Below are positions 21,252 through 34,004 of a stretch of 64,000 nt of DNA, piece by piece. Source of the DNA: Saccoglossus kowalevskii (Eukaryota > Hemichordata > Enteropneusta > Harrimaniidae). The position numbers were made by a program, and so were the translations under genes. Within the stretch, counting starts at the first letter, position 1. Each line of letters starts with the position of its first letter. The notes below the pieces were generated by a model. It was not told the DNA's origin. It saw only the letters and a list, made by a program, of their open reading frames with translations, and searched no databases. The stretch is taken from NCBI RefSeq assembly GCF_000003605.2, contig NW_003153249.1:330885-394884 (forward strand). The letters run 5' to 3'.

Positions 21252-23807
21252 ATGAATTACTGTAAGGTAGACTCGTATTCTAAACACAGACACGTGCAAC
21301 ATGATATTGCCATGCAAACCCTATCTTTACTGGATGGTCACTGGAAAGCCGGGGATGCCGTTTTGGATGTTGTTTGTGGGACTGGCAATGAAACTAAAAT
21401 GATCGCTGAAATGGACAATGTCAGCAGTGTTACAGGTAATGGTTATGCGGAACTGTGACGCTTTTTAATGATTAACTAGCAACTGGATGCGTATTGACTC
21501 ACTCTGACAGGGTATTTAGTCAGGTGATCACTTTTATTTACACATTTTCCATTATGATCCGGAAACGCCCCTTAAGATCTAGAAAATGTGAGCTCTATAT
21601 ACTGAAGGTCGTGCACTCAAATTACGTTTTCGCCGACCTCATACAGCTATGCTCACCACCTGAGTGAAAAGCACAACCACTCTCTTATATTGCAGACGGG
21701 ATAGAGTTTGTGTAGATAAAATAAATATCAAATAAATAACACACAGCAGTATATTCAATTAACATAACATTTTTATAACCTAAATGTATACACTGTACCC
21801 TATAATAATCTGATCTATTTATATTTGATGAATTTTGCTTCACTGGAGACTGAGCTGTTAAGACTTTAATTGCAGGTTCTGCATTATTTATAACATTAGT
21901 ATTTAACTTTGCATCTTGTTGAAATAAACTTGCTATTGCTCCCTTCACAGTTATTTTACTGGCTGTACGGGTTATTATGCTGATAATTCACAGCTGAGTG
22001 GCTGTTTATGGTTACTAGGGACACACTTTTTTCACAACAAAGTATTTTAATGTCTAATGATATTTAGAATAGACACATAATATTTATATAATGATGGAGT
22101 CATACGACCTGCAAATAGTTTACTACATAAACAATACCTAGTATCAATTGGTTTTAAACGATAAAGTCGCCAAAATGTACTTTCATCCACATTGTGTGGA
22201 TTCCGCATGATTTTATGACCAAGCATATAATGTAAATTATAATCAAAGATACATTCTGGGATGACTATTTCTATATATAATATGCCACTTATGCTAGAAA
22301 ATTCTGCGTCAGTAAGACCACCGTAAGTATGTTAAATCGACCTTTTTCAACCAAGCATGAATCAGATCCATAATAAATATCCAAGTGTACTGTTTGCTTT
22401 GGTCCCCAAATAGCAATGGGAAGAATGGGAAAATCGGAAAATAATAACAAAAAACTCCCGAGCCACTATAGACATAGACTCAGAATGAATAGTCCTCTTT
22501 GTTATAACGACTAACATTGCCTTTAATTATTCCAGGTGTTGACATATTACCGCAAATGATTAAGTATGCCAAGACGCATAGCATGATTACCGGAAAAATG
22601 GAGTATTTACGAGGAGATGTATGCACATTAGTGGAAGACCATCCACAGTTATATAATCGTTTCACAAAGGTAGTTTCGTTCTGTTCTTTTCATTGGTTTA
22701 AAAATAAAAACGACGTACTTAAAAATATTTACGCTTGTTTACGTGATGGCGGTGAATGTGCAATCCATATCGAATACAAAAGCAACCCAGTACATGATAC
22801 TAATCTGAAGATGGCTTGTCATGAAAAATGGAAAATTTTACTACGGGTATGACATTTTATTTATGTTCTCATTGCACTCTAGTATATCGATTGACAAATT
22901 ACATGTGTTATAATTCATCATATTACTACAATGTGTACTCTGTGATAGTTTGCATCTCTCCATGCTTGTTGTTATGTGTAAAGTACAGCGCTGTTGGTAT
23001 ATATAGTTAAGTGTTCCACAAAAACATATTACACATAAGGGTCACAAAGATAATTAGGTAATAAGATACCTAGTGATTTATTACTGTTTGTGTTATATTT
23101 TGTTCAAGAATTTCAATGGCGGAGTTTATTTATATTCGGAAAGCCCTGTTGAATTTGCTGAAAATGTAAAGACGATTGGCTTTACTGACGTCCTGTGTTA
23201 CTCTGATGACGTAATAATTAAAATGCATTCTACAGAAGCGGTGAAAGGTAACAACAAGTATACATTATAATAGTTTGGCAATATTTCAATTGGCTAGGTG
23301 AATTTTATGAATTAAATAGTAATGTATGAAAATGTTATAAAACAAAATAAATAGTTTTTTTTTAGTTTTAAACAGTATTGTGAAATTATTTACAACCAAG
23401 CTTCTCAAAAATATTTGAGTAGGATTTTGCTTTAAGGATGGACACGTTTGAACAGCAAAAATGTGTAAAAAATAAAATACAACAAATAATTTAGCTCAAC
23501 AATAAGTTTCATATAATTTACAAGGAGAAAATCACGAGAGGCAACTGGACTTCTTTTAATGGAAACATTTGTCCAAAGCATTGAACTCTACTTCTAGTGG
23601 ATTCATTGAACCTATCTTGTTATCTATTCTATATTTTTTTTAGATTTTATTAAACCAATTCTTGGTCAGCTTACTGTTATACCCCCAAACCAACACGACG
23701 ACTTCCTTCATGACTGGCTACATGAATTTGACATAATCATTTCATATGATGGTTCTGAGACAAGAATTTGGAATCATCCGTCGCTATTTGTTTGGGCGAG
23801 AAAGTGA
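21252..23807 (+). CDS. SAM-dependent methyltransferase, JHAMT-like, copy 2 (complete)
   Basis: Four exons: 21252-21435, 22536-22846, 23109-23247 and 23644-23807. All have GT-AG borders and matching phases (1, 0, 1) and give a 265-residue protein, the usual size for this family. The ATG at 21252 starts MNYCKVDSY. Class I methyltransferase features are motif I at residues 38-47 (LDVVCGTGNE), GVDILPQMIKYAK after strand 2, RGDVC, VVSFCSFHWFKNKNDVLKNI and LRDGGEC. The C-terminal exon ends in SLFVWARK. It transfers methyl from S-adenosylmethionine; the resemblance is to cytosolic juvenile hormone acid methyltransferase-like proteins, but outside arthropods the substrate is unknown. Oddity: the first glycine of motif I (DxGxGxG) is valine-41, which may weaken cofactor binding; a point change or allele is possible. 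Intron 1 (1.1 kb) contains sequence also found as a relic at 9.1 kb. Confidence 0.85.
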
Positions 23808-24590
23808 TGGTATTCCATGTGATCATTGACTTCTCGACGTTTACAATTTATTATACAAACAAATGTTTTGTACAAATCCGAGCATAGTTATTGTGTCTTA
23901 AAATAGTGTGTTTATTATTTTTGATTGGTGACGGTGTAGATACATTGCAAGTATGGCTGTTTTTCACATTGATACATCGCAGCATAATTGCTTCATACCC
24001 TTTACATCCAAAACGCTTACTTCACATATGGGAATAGAAACACAATATTTATCACCAGGGCAGCTTAATCACAGACACTTCAAGCTGCATGAAAGGACAT
24101 CCATGGTTATTTTATTTATAGTTACAATCGATTGAGCATTTAGTCAAAATACTTTCCAAGCAATAGACGTGTCTGACGTAATAAAAATCGGCTCGCTACT
24201 GTGAAAAACCTATGGAAATAATTTACATGTGGACTGTATGATGTGTATGATGTTCATTTTCACTGATTATTTAGTGAGTTGAAAGTAAAATGTAAAAACA
24301 AGGTATTTTACTACAGGATTCTAGAAAACAACATTTGTGTTTTTCTAATACTGATTTCAATTCAACAAATACATATCAACATGATATTGAATATTACCAA
24401 GAATGAGACATTTGCCTGGAATAAACAGCTTTTATTTTTCCATGAGGTCAAACGTTTATTAGTATGTCATGTCAATATTTTATAAGTACAGTACACCAAC
24501 AATATCATAGTTGCTGGTATTATCTTGCGCATATTATTCTAAATGCGTTACACATGCGCACTAAGGAAAATATGTCATTCAGACCGAATG
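23808..24590. other. 3' flank of methyltransferase copy 2
   Basis: AT-rich, no recognised gene. A small frame at 23953-24135 has no domain signature. Confidence 0.5.
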
Positions 24591-24660
24591 CGAGGCTACT
24601 ATAAAAAACATAAAGATCGGACTAATAACATAACAATGTGACTGCTAAACATAATTACGG
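24591..24660 (-). repeat. Relic of the inverted 21-bp repeat
   Basis: CATAAAGATCGGACTAATAACATAA and GGAACTGCATAA-like words are degenerate units of the repeat at 8785-8990. The bases before it (CACATGCGCACTAAGG, CATTCAGACCGAATG) resemble 20645-20685, so this is another copy of the flank block placed downstream of the methyltransferase. Confidence 0.5.
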
Positions 24661-27600
24661 AACTGCATAAAAATACATGGAAGTTGCCTCATGTCTTTTC
24701 TATATCTGTGATGAAACCAACAAAAAATCCCATGCAATTACTAAGCACGCTCGCTTTTTCTTAACATTAGACGATCACCTAACCACACTGCAGCATGAGT
24801 AATATACATGTTCACAATTGGCGGCTACATGTTTGTAAATGTGTTGTTTGGTATTGTAAGTAAGTAACTTGTTGAATTGACTTTTGACCTCTACATGCTT
24901 CGAGTACGATAATGCAACGGCAGTTTACGAAATATTTATTCACATTTCCAAATTTTTCACTATGGATCCCATCAATATAATATAATAGGTCACATTCCCG
25001 AATGAATCTATCAACTTTGCAATAGCTTTTTATGACTTAGTATGCAGAATCTTTTCCATTTGTCAGTTTGCTGTTAAAATACAAATATGTATTTCATTTT
25101 CTATACATTTGGTCAATGTTTTGAAAATTGCTTTCGACTTTACACTTGCGGGGTTTGATATGCCAATAACTTCGGTGAAATATGTACCACCTTTGCAAAC
25201 GCCTTGCACAACTTTGCACGTTGTATTAACAGATTCAGCCCACCAAGAGCCGACAACATCAAAAACTTGTCATTTGTTCATTAGTGGGAATTTGAAAACT
25301 TTTATTTAAACTTCAACGACTTTCTACTATAAATGATTGATATCACAGTAAAAGAAAATGCACGGAAGTTGCCTAATATCTTTTCCATGTCGGCGATGAA
25401 CCCAAAAAGGAAAATCAAACATGCTAGTACTTACCACGCCCGATCGCGCTTTACATGCATGGATTTTTTGAGATTAAGCCGAATTGGCGGCTATTTCATG
25501 TTTTTTGAATGTTTTAAAATCGATATCGCTGGCACAAGTACTTTCTAGAATTGACCTATGACCTCTACATACTTGGAGTAACACTACGGTACGTTAACAG
25601 CAATTTACGAAATATTTATTCACATTTTCAAACTTTTAACTGTGGGACTTGTTAATATGATATCACAAGTAACAATCCCGAATGAAACTACCAACTTTGC
25701 AATCGCTTTTCAAAATTTTGTAAGCAGTTTGTTGTCGATTTTTCGGTTAGCTGTTGTGATAATCTGCTGATATATGAGACACTCTCGATACATTTACTTA
25801 ATGTTTTCGAACTTTAACTGCAGGGTTTTCATGACAATGACTTAGGTTGAATATACAAGCAACTCCGCCAACATTTCCTTTGTTTTTATCAATTTTGCAC
25901 TCTGCTTTCTAGCATTTCACAGTCAGCTCATGTGAACATATATAGGCTGCTTTCAACTGGCTTTTCTAAATATGTCGACTCTACAACTGCGCGTTTCTAT
26001 ATGCCAACAACTTAGTTAATATATAAAAATACATATACTAAGTTTGCAATAGCTTTGCACAATTTTACAATCACTTTGAACAACTTCGCACGATGTGTTA
26101 GCAGCATAAAACCCACTACGTGCCGAGATGATCAACAACTTTTCTTAAAAATTAGAAAGAATTTGAAAACTTGGTACAACTTTGCACGATGTGTTAACAG
26201 CGTAAAACCAACTACGTGCCGACATTATCAACAACTTGTTCTTAAAAATTAGAAGGAATTTGAAAACTTTTATTAATTAAAATAGTTACAAAAATTCCAC
26301 GATTTTCCACTCTAAATGATTGACATCACAGTAAGAAAAAATGCGAGAACGTTGCCTTATATCTTTTCCATGTGTGTGATGAAACAAAACAAAACAATCA
26401 ACAGCCCGTTTACACAGGGAGTCTCCCATGAAAGTACTAAGCACGCCCAGTCATGCATTACTTTAAAATGTGTCGATCACCTAACCACACAGCTGCATGG
26501 ATTTTTTGAAGTTAAGCCGAATTGGCGGCTATTTCATGTTTTTTGAATGTTTTAAAATCGATATCGCTGGCACAAGTACCTTCTAGAATTGACCTATGAC
26601 CACGACATACTTGGAGTAACACTACGGTAAGTTAACAGTAATTTACGAAATATTTACTCACATTATCAAACGTTTAACTATGGGACTTGTTAAAATGATA
26701 CCACAGGTAACAATCCCGAATGAAACTACCAACTTTGCAATCGCTTTTCACAAATTTGTAAGCAGTTTGTTGTCGATTGGCTGTTGTGATAATCTGCTGA
26801 TATATGAGACATTCTCGATACATTTACTTAATGTTTTCGAACTTTAACTGCAGAGTTTTCATGACAATGACTTAGGTTGAATATACAAGCAACTCTGCCA
26901 ATATTTCTATTGTATTTACCAATTTTGCACTCTGTTTTCTAACATTTCACAGTCAGCTCTTGTGAACATATATAAACTGCTTTGAACTGGCTTTTCTAAA
27001 TATGTCGACTCTACAACTGCGCGTTTCTATATGCCAACAACTTAGTTGATATATACAAATACATATATTAACTTTGCAATAGCTTTGCACAATTTTGCAA
27101 TCACTTTGAACAACTTTGCACGATGTGTTAGCAGCATAAAATCCACTACGTGCCGACAGCATCAACAACTTGTTCTTAACAATTAGAAATTACTTTAAAA
27201 TGTGTCGATCACCTAACCACACAGCTGCATGGATTTTTTGAAATTAAGCCGAATTGGCGGCTATTTCATGTTTTTGATTGTTTTAAATTCGATATCGCTG
27301 GCACAAGTACCATCTAGAATTGACCTATGAACTCTACATACTTGGAGTAACATTACGGTACGGTAACAATCCCGAATGAAACTACCGACTTTGCAATTGC
27401 TTTTCACAATTTTGTGAACAGTTTGTTGTCGATTTTTCGGTTGGCTGTTGTGATAATCTGCTAATATATGAGACATTGTCGATAAATTTACTTAATGTTT
27501 TCAAACTTTAACTGCAGGGTTTTCATGACAACGACTTAGGTTAAATATACAAGCAACTTCGCAACTTTTTCTTCGTTTTTTCTAAACTTCAACGCTGTTT

Positions 27601-28650
27601 TCTAACATTTTACAGTCAGCTTATGGGAACATATATAGGCTGCTTTCAACTGGCTTTTCTAAATATGTCGACTCTACAACTGCGCGTTACTATATGCCAA
27701 CAACTTAGTATATATATGCAGATACATCTACCAACTTTGCAATCACTTTGAACAACTTTCCACGGTGTGTTAGCAGCATAAAACCCAGTACGTGCCGACA
27801 GCATGAACAACTTGTTCTTGAAAATTAGTAGGAATTTGAAAACTTTTCATTAATTAAAATAGTTACAAAAATCTCACTATTTTCTACTCTAAATGATTGA
27901 CATCACAGTAAGAAAGAATGCAGAAACGTTGCCTTATATCTTTTCCATGTATGTGATGAAACAACAAAAAATAAATTCAACAGGGAGTCTCCCATGCAAG
28001 TACTAATCATGCCCTATCATGCTTTATTTTAAATATTTGTCGGTCACCTAACCACTACACAGCTGTATGGATTTTTTCGAATTAAGCCGAATTGGGGGCT
28101 GTTTCATGTTTTTTGATGTTTTAAAATTGATATCGCTAGCACAAGTACCTTCTAGAATTGACCTATAATCTACATACTTGGAGTAACACTACGGTAATTT
28201 AACATCAATTTACAAAATATTTATTCACATTTTCGAACTTTTAACTATGGGAGTTGTTATTATGATATCACTGTTAACAATCCCGAATGTAACTAGCAAC
28301 TTTGCTATCGCTTTTCACAACTTTGTAAGCAGTTTGTTGGCTGTTGTGATAATCTGCTGGTATATATATGAGGCATTCTTGATACATTTACTTAATGTTT
28401 TCGAAATTTAACTGCGGGGACGTCATGACAATGAAAGAAAGAAACTCCGCCAACATTTCCTTCGTTTTTTCAACTTTGCATGCTGTTTTCCAACATTTTA
28501 CAGTCAGGTCATGTTAACATCTATAGGCTGGTTTCAACTGGCTTTTATTAAACTTGTTGACTTTACAACTGCGCGTTTCTATATGTCAACAACTTAGCTC
28601 ATATATACAAATACATCTACAAATACATGTATGTATGCTTGTATACTCGT
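24660..28650 (+). repeat. Tandem array of about five 0.7-1.0-kb units
   Basis: Landmarks recur in order. GGAAGTTGCC / GAACGTTGCCTTATATC occurs at about 24676, 25362, 26350 and 27925. GAATTGGCGGCTATTTCATG occurs at about 25480, 26520 and 27250, with variants at 24816 and 28091. TCTAGAATTGACCTATGA occurs at about 25546, 26582 and 27315, with variants at 24873 and 28150. CGACTCTACAACTGCGCGTT occurs at about 25977, 27005 and 27667, with a variant near 28558. The third full unit (from about 27190) lacks the first ~180 bp. Within each unit a run of ACTTTGCAAT(C/A)-type words gives a sub-period of about 15-18 bp. Open frames in the array are not conserved between units, so I see no gene. Confidence 0.85.
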
Positions 28651-28914
28651 AGTAGCAACTAAAAGTGAACCAAGTAAATACATATGTGGAGACGTCAGGG
28701 TTATAGATACGTTAAATCTAAGTAAACATGTACTTTAGTTGGTTAATAAACGAACATTTTGGTGAATGTAGTACATGGTTATTTGACTTAGCACAGTATT
28801 TTCCCTGACGTGAAGTATGAGGAATATATACTTTTGTTATGTGTTCACTTCTATATTTGCAGTCATGTTGTCCTGTTAGGCTGTAGTTCATAGCATTTAC
28901 TGTGTTACACTCAC

Positions 28915-29059
28915 CTGAGTTTGGGCACGACTGTGTAAATGTTATGTCGTCAATGGCTATATCAGAAAAATGCGGATTGCCCTCAATAGCTTCAAAAACG
29001 ACTTTATATCTGAATGGATTGCCAGTGACCACTTCAGCATAGTTCCAGAGTTTTAGTTT
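28915..29059 (-). CDS. MAM domain C-terminal exon
   Basis: Acceptor ACACAG, donor CAG|GTGAGT. The frame reads KLKLWNYAEVVTGNPFRYK, VVFEAIEG and then SDIAIDDITFTQSCPNSG; the G-DIAIDDI-F ending is the hallmark of MAM C-termini. No lesion in this exon. Confidence 0.8.
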
Positions 29060-30226
29060 CTGTGTATATTTAAACTAATCAAAAAGGCCTGTTTTTCCAG
29101 TAGGACAAATGTCTTTATTACTGACTCGTCATCAGTAGTGTTTATCCTATATACCAGGTCTGTTACATATCATTGGATATGGTGGCTGGCATTTTTAACA
29201 TGATCAAGTGGTCTGATTTGAAATATCTGAATATGTTAGCCTAATGATAATTCTGAAATTCATTGCATAGACCGATCAGAACTGCTGTGTGCTGTGTATG
29301 TCAGATGCGTGTCTATTGGCTATCTTGGTTATATTGGACTAAGGTAAATAATTACAATTTCAAAGCAGCTAAACCATGTTACCCGGTGTACAAATTACCA
29401 ATTTAAATAAAAAAACAAACACGCAAACAATTTATTTATTGTAATGAAGGTCATTTTGATTTTTGTTGGATATTATAAACTATGGTCAAAATTCCAGCTG
29501 ACCAAAAATTAAGTTTGCATTAGACTTGTGAAAGGGAATCTGTCAAGAATATATAAACATTCTCGGAAGATATGAGAATTACTACACTTGTTTGAAAAAT
29601 ACAATATAACATGGTTATAAGTAATAAGAGATCCAAAAAATGAGTCGTATTTATATTTTTGAAAACTTTCATTATAACACACATGGTTGAAATATATTTG
29701 TTGAAATGCATGTGTTGATGTAAACAAAATAACATGCAAGTGTCAAGGACTCCATTACTGCCTCAACACTATATGACAAAAACACATTTCATGATATAAT
29801 AGTATATAACTCATTATATTGTACTTAATTCTAGGCTACCCATTCTAGACACCTAAATACATGCGATACCAAAACAGAATGACAGACGTCATTGCTTTCT
29901 GGGAACGTAGTATTTGTAGCTATGCGGGCAATATCTCCAGTATTTTGCTCATTACTCTTGATGTATAGAAATATACCTAAGAATACAAAAGTAAAAGAAG
30001 CCATGCAAAAAATGCAGTTTACTATCGCAAAACAGATGATGAACTAAATGGCTACTATTTCATCGACCCTTAGTTAGTTTTCACATCGTGATAGGCTTAC
30101 TGTGCTCATGAAATTGCGTCTAAAACAGTATTTCGGTATTTAGTGATATCACAGCTATTGCCGCTTTAACATAACCTTTACAAAGTATGGTACATGCGGT
30201 TCTGTCTTATAAACTTTGAAACTTAC

Positions 30227-30388
30227 TGTTTTTATGCGTAGTGATAGCTGCAGTGTGGTCATAATCAGGACCGCTATTATTACTTGGCGTCTCAAAACCT
30301 GCTGTCCAGTTGAAATTGTCATCATTCAGCTGTCTATAATCACAGTACGGCATGTATTCATCAAAATGACAATCACCATCGTTCACAA
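30227..30388 (-). CDS. MAM domain N-terminal exon
   Basis: Acceptor TTATTTAG, donor ACA|GTAAGT, phase 1 at both ends. Key residues are CHFDEYMPYCDY, then NFNWTAGFETPS and GPDYDHT, matching the start of MAM domains (C-FE--CGY--D--FDW----TPS--GP--DHT). The central MAM exon expected between it and 29059 was not found. Confidence 0.8.
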
Positions 30389-30636
30389 CTAAATAAAACA
30401 AATCGTATATAAAGCATGATGGCGGCCAGGATGTGACTTTTGTGTCCAACTGTCACCAAGTGTGACACGTGATGAAATCATTGAAAACAATTGCCTTTGG
30501 TGTACATTTTTGCAACGTTCACCGTCCTACATATAGCAATATGGAGTCTTGGGGTCACTTTAATCTAAATTAAATGTGTTTGCACAATCAGTGAATAGTA
30601 ACAACTGAAGGTGTTGAGCAGAAGTATATTGTTTAC

Positions 30637-30752
30637 CACAGTTATCTACGTCAGACCAATCATCACAATCGGGTCTATAGTCACAATATCTGTCCAGTAA
30701 TAAGCATCGACTTTCGTTTAAACACTGAAGCTCATTAGCATTGTCACATGGC
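30637..30752 (-). CDS. LDLa domain exon
   Basis: Six cysteines in LDLa order: PCDNANELQC, then LNESRC, YC, DC and DWSDVDNC, ending before donor G|GTAAAC. The calcium-site acidic cluster is only partly standard: D-WSD--NC instead of D-SDE--C. The acceptor (CATCAG) gives phase 2, unlike the neighbours, so the 5' limit is uncertain. Confidence 0.75.
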
Positions 30753-30920
30753 CTGATGTAGTTTGCCAAGAAGTGAATAAAAACAGAACGAAATAAGCGG
30801 CACTATAATGAATGCATATGATCACTCGATCTTTATTACCGAGAGGCACCTTATAATATGCGCACGAATGACCAATAAATGAATATGATATTACGATTCA
30901 ACTTATATGGGCGACATTAC

Positions 30921-31183
30921 GTTCCCCTTCGATAATGATGGAGAACTCTTCTTGACGACCGATTATGGCAACCCCATTATACCACTCATTTCTTGATTGC
31001 CTGTGTCATGTCAAAGTCGTTTCGATTGGTGGTTTCTATATTTAATTCTGATAGATATACTTCCTTGACGATGTCCATAAATGTAGTACCGAAAGGGTAA
31101 TTGAAAATTGTCATGGCTGTGTTGGTATGGTAGTGTTCGTAAATCTATGTTTTCATGGTTACTCGCCACAAACACGTAATGAC
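30921..31183 (-). pseudogene. MAM domain middle exon with frameshift
   Basis: Acceptor TTTTCAG. The first frame reads GHYVFVASNHENIDLRT, FRYYIYGHRQGSISIRI and ends at a TGA (about 31010). The rest of the MAM (HRQSRNEWYNGVAIIG, EEFSIIIEGE) continues in a different frame, also behind a TGA. So at least one indel separates the halves. A donor-like GTAATG ends the exon at 30921; the GDIAIDD-type C-terminal piece is missing. Confidence 0.65.
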
Positions 31184-31403
31184 CTGAAAAAATTAGATAA
31201 TAATTTATCGAATATAGTCTAGATACAGTATGCAATATACCATAACTAGTCCGTCATTGGATAGTATTTAGTGCATTACACTGTGACTCAACTTATAGTG
31301 ACAGGTGATTAACGAGATGACTTGTTATAAGTGTGCATTTTAGTATTTAAAATGTTGGCTAATTGAACTTGCATAATTGAAAAAGTGTTGTGCTTACTTA
31401 CAC

Positions 31404-31535
31404 AGATCATCTCAAATTGTGCCATCAATAACCTGTGCAGGAAACGACTGGGTGGTCGACCTTGCATAATTACCCAGCCATGCGTAGTTGAGTTATGCCA
31501 ACTACATGTACCAAACTCGAAGTCAAAGGATGTTC
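31404..31535 (-). CDS. MAM domain N-terminal exon
   Basis: Acceptor CTTTAG, phase 1. FDFEFGTCSWHNS, then W and GRPPS match the MAM start. To join in phase 1 to GHYVFVA at 31183 the donor must be the GTGTAAGT at 31403; the better GTAAGT two bases later would break the frame. The usual DHT is missing before the junction. Confidence 0.65.
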
Positions 31536-31593
31536 CTAAAGTGATACCCAAATTTACTTGTAATGAAAGAATCATTTTACTATGATATATGTA

Positions 31594-31596
31594 AAA

Positions 31597-31631
<35 letters not shown>
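31594..31631 (+). repeat. (TAAA)n microsatellite
   Basis: About nine perfect AAAT/TAAA units inside the intron upstream (in transcript sense) of the MAM exon at 31535. Confidence 0.95.
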
Positions 31632-31635
31632 CGAG

Positions 31636-33303
31636 AGTTTCAAGGAATGGTGAAGTAAGATGCATATTGTCTAATATAAAAAATGTGCTCTCGACTGTTT
31701 CAAACTCACAGCCTTAAGTATGCGTCTTTATATCAGGAAAAGACAGACATGCATACATTTAGGCCATATAATATCTAAGCCCTAAGTATCTATTCAAAAT
31801 ACCTAACAGTTTTTTGAAAATATTATAACAAATTTAAGGTAGCGAGACTATTATTTCTGTTGAAAATTACGATTTTCACATTTATTTATTAATTGATGAA
31901 ATGCACTATAAAATTGCATATGATGAAGTTGGTTAAAACGTTGATTTTCTGAAGGGAAGTAAGGCAGCCTCAGTCGTGTTTTCCAAAATCAACAACACAG
32001 GTTTAATCTGTGTGCCTGTGTGCCTAGACAAAGCAATGTTAGAATGTGTTATCAGTAGCTTTCTGACACACAATGAGTGTTTCCAAACATTTGAGTAGTT
32101 TGTCTCCGCCCCTGTTTGATTCACAGATTAGTCCATTTGCATATGAATGTGTCAGACACAAGGTCACACAGCCACTGAAAAAAATCATCGATTTTGGTGT
32201 TCTCATCTGCCGATTTTATCGAATTATAACTATACTATTCCTTTAATTGTTTGGTTTCCAATAGGCGTACACATTTGGATGTCTCTACACATGTTAAAAC
32301 AGACCTTGAATGGAAAACAAACCGATTGTGCCGATAAACAAGCTTGAAAATCTCTGCTGTGACTTCATATCTTTCAACATACAAGCTCTTTAACAAAAAA
32401 TAACGTATACTCATTGTCGTCGAATTAAGACCAAATTTTCACAGCTTTAAGATGACAATGAGAAGAATTTGAATGTGTCCAGACAAACTATGTCTTGGAT
32501 TATTTATCAACCTGTTGTGGTTTGAGTTGAGGTCAATGCGACTAAAACGGAAATTAAAATTTAACACACTACTTTTTAAAACGCATTGCTTGAATAAAAC
32601 TGACAAGACACATTCAATTTACCAAACTATTGAACAACTAGGAAAAGTGAAAAAAAATATCACCAGCATAAATGCGTAATTATTTTGTTTACAGAAGAAG
32701 TATTTTTTTACGTTTGATTGAGTAACACTTCGTAGAATGCAGATACGGGCATGAACAACACACTTTTGAAAAGCTTGAAGTCTGGCGATTCCAAGAATAT
32801 ATACGTTCCTGGATCTTTTTAGTCATTTAGTCACAATTATAAGATGAAAACAAATATGCAAATAATACTCCCGCTACCTTAATAACTTAAATGTTAAAAA
32901 TATATAAGTGAGATTTAGTATATAGTTGATGCGATTTTATGTTCATATGCGCTTCTATTGAATATACAATTCTAATACTGCAAGGTAGTGGTTACCCGCA
33001 AAAAAATCCGTTCAGCTTTAAAGAAACATTTGGCGTAAGGTATATACTAACATAATATTTGCATATTAAGAACGAAAATATGAAACATTTAACATAGGGT
33101 ATTCGAACCATATGATGGCGATACATATCATATTTGAGTTCAATGTGTTCGTAGATTGATAAATTGATAAAAATATATTGCTCTTCAAACGCATACAAAA
33201 ATGTTCACCATACAATATATTAGCACATATATATGTAGTATTGGATTGATATAATACATAATTATATGCAAGCAAGTTGTAACCCATATACGTGAGTGAT
33301 TAC
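31636..33303. other. Intron of the MAM/LDLa gene
   Basis: AT-rich sequence between the MAM exon at 31535 and the LDLa exon at 33304. No further LDLa or MAM signature, and no other gene, was recognised on either strand. Confidence 0.5.
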
Positions 33304-33426
33304 CGCAATATTGTTCATCTGAAGAGTCCATACACTCATCAGCGAAATTACACACTTTCTTTTTGTCAATACAGTTCCCAACAGTACAGCGGAATTCGGC
33401 CTCTGTGCATGTCTTACTACTTGCAA
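33304..33426 (-). CDS. LDLa domain exon
   Basis: Acceptor TTTTTAG, donor GCG|GTAATC, phase 1-1. A full six-cysteine LDLa: CTEAEFRC, TVGNC, IDKKKVC, NFADEC, then MDSSDEQYC with the usual D-SDE calcium ligands. Intact. Confidence 0.85.
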
Positions 33427-34004
33427 CTAAAAAGATATATTTGATAGTATACATGATATAGTTTGATTGTATTTGAATTACTAAATACATAATTCGTTCC
33501 AAAATTTACCATTTTTTCGGTAAGCATAATAACAATAATCAATGCACCCTCATGAACATGGTAAAATGTGCATATTGTACTGTCACGATATTGCAACAAA
33601 CTTCATGTCAAACTACATATATTATATTATACCAGTGTATCACTGCCATGAATGCATCATTGTGACTGCTTGGGAGACTGTTTTAATTTATGCAAGTCAT
33701 GGTTAAATAGATCATAATGAACAGTTGTGGTGTTCCAAATAACGCCCCAGAATATGAATACAAGTTTAATGCGTAAACAAATAAAGGAAGGGCATTTAAA
33801 TATTAGGGACATTTTGAATATTGATAGCATAAAGATATTATATACATATTTTATTTTAGCAGTGGTTAAATAAAAAAAAATTGTACAACCTACAATTTTT
33901 GAATGCTATTTTTTGCGACATGATTTCGTTGTCTGCAACATAGACAAATTGCATTGTAATTGTAACTGGTATTGTAATTCACCCCTTGGTCAAAAAATAA
34001 ATTG

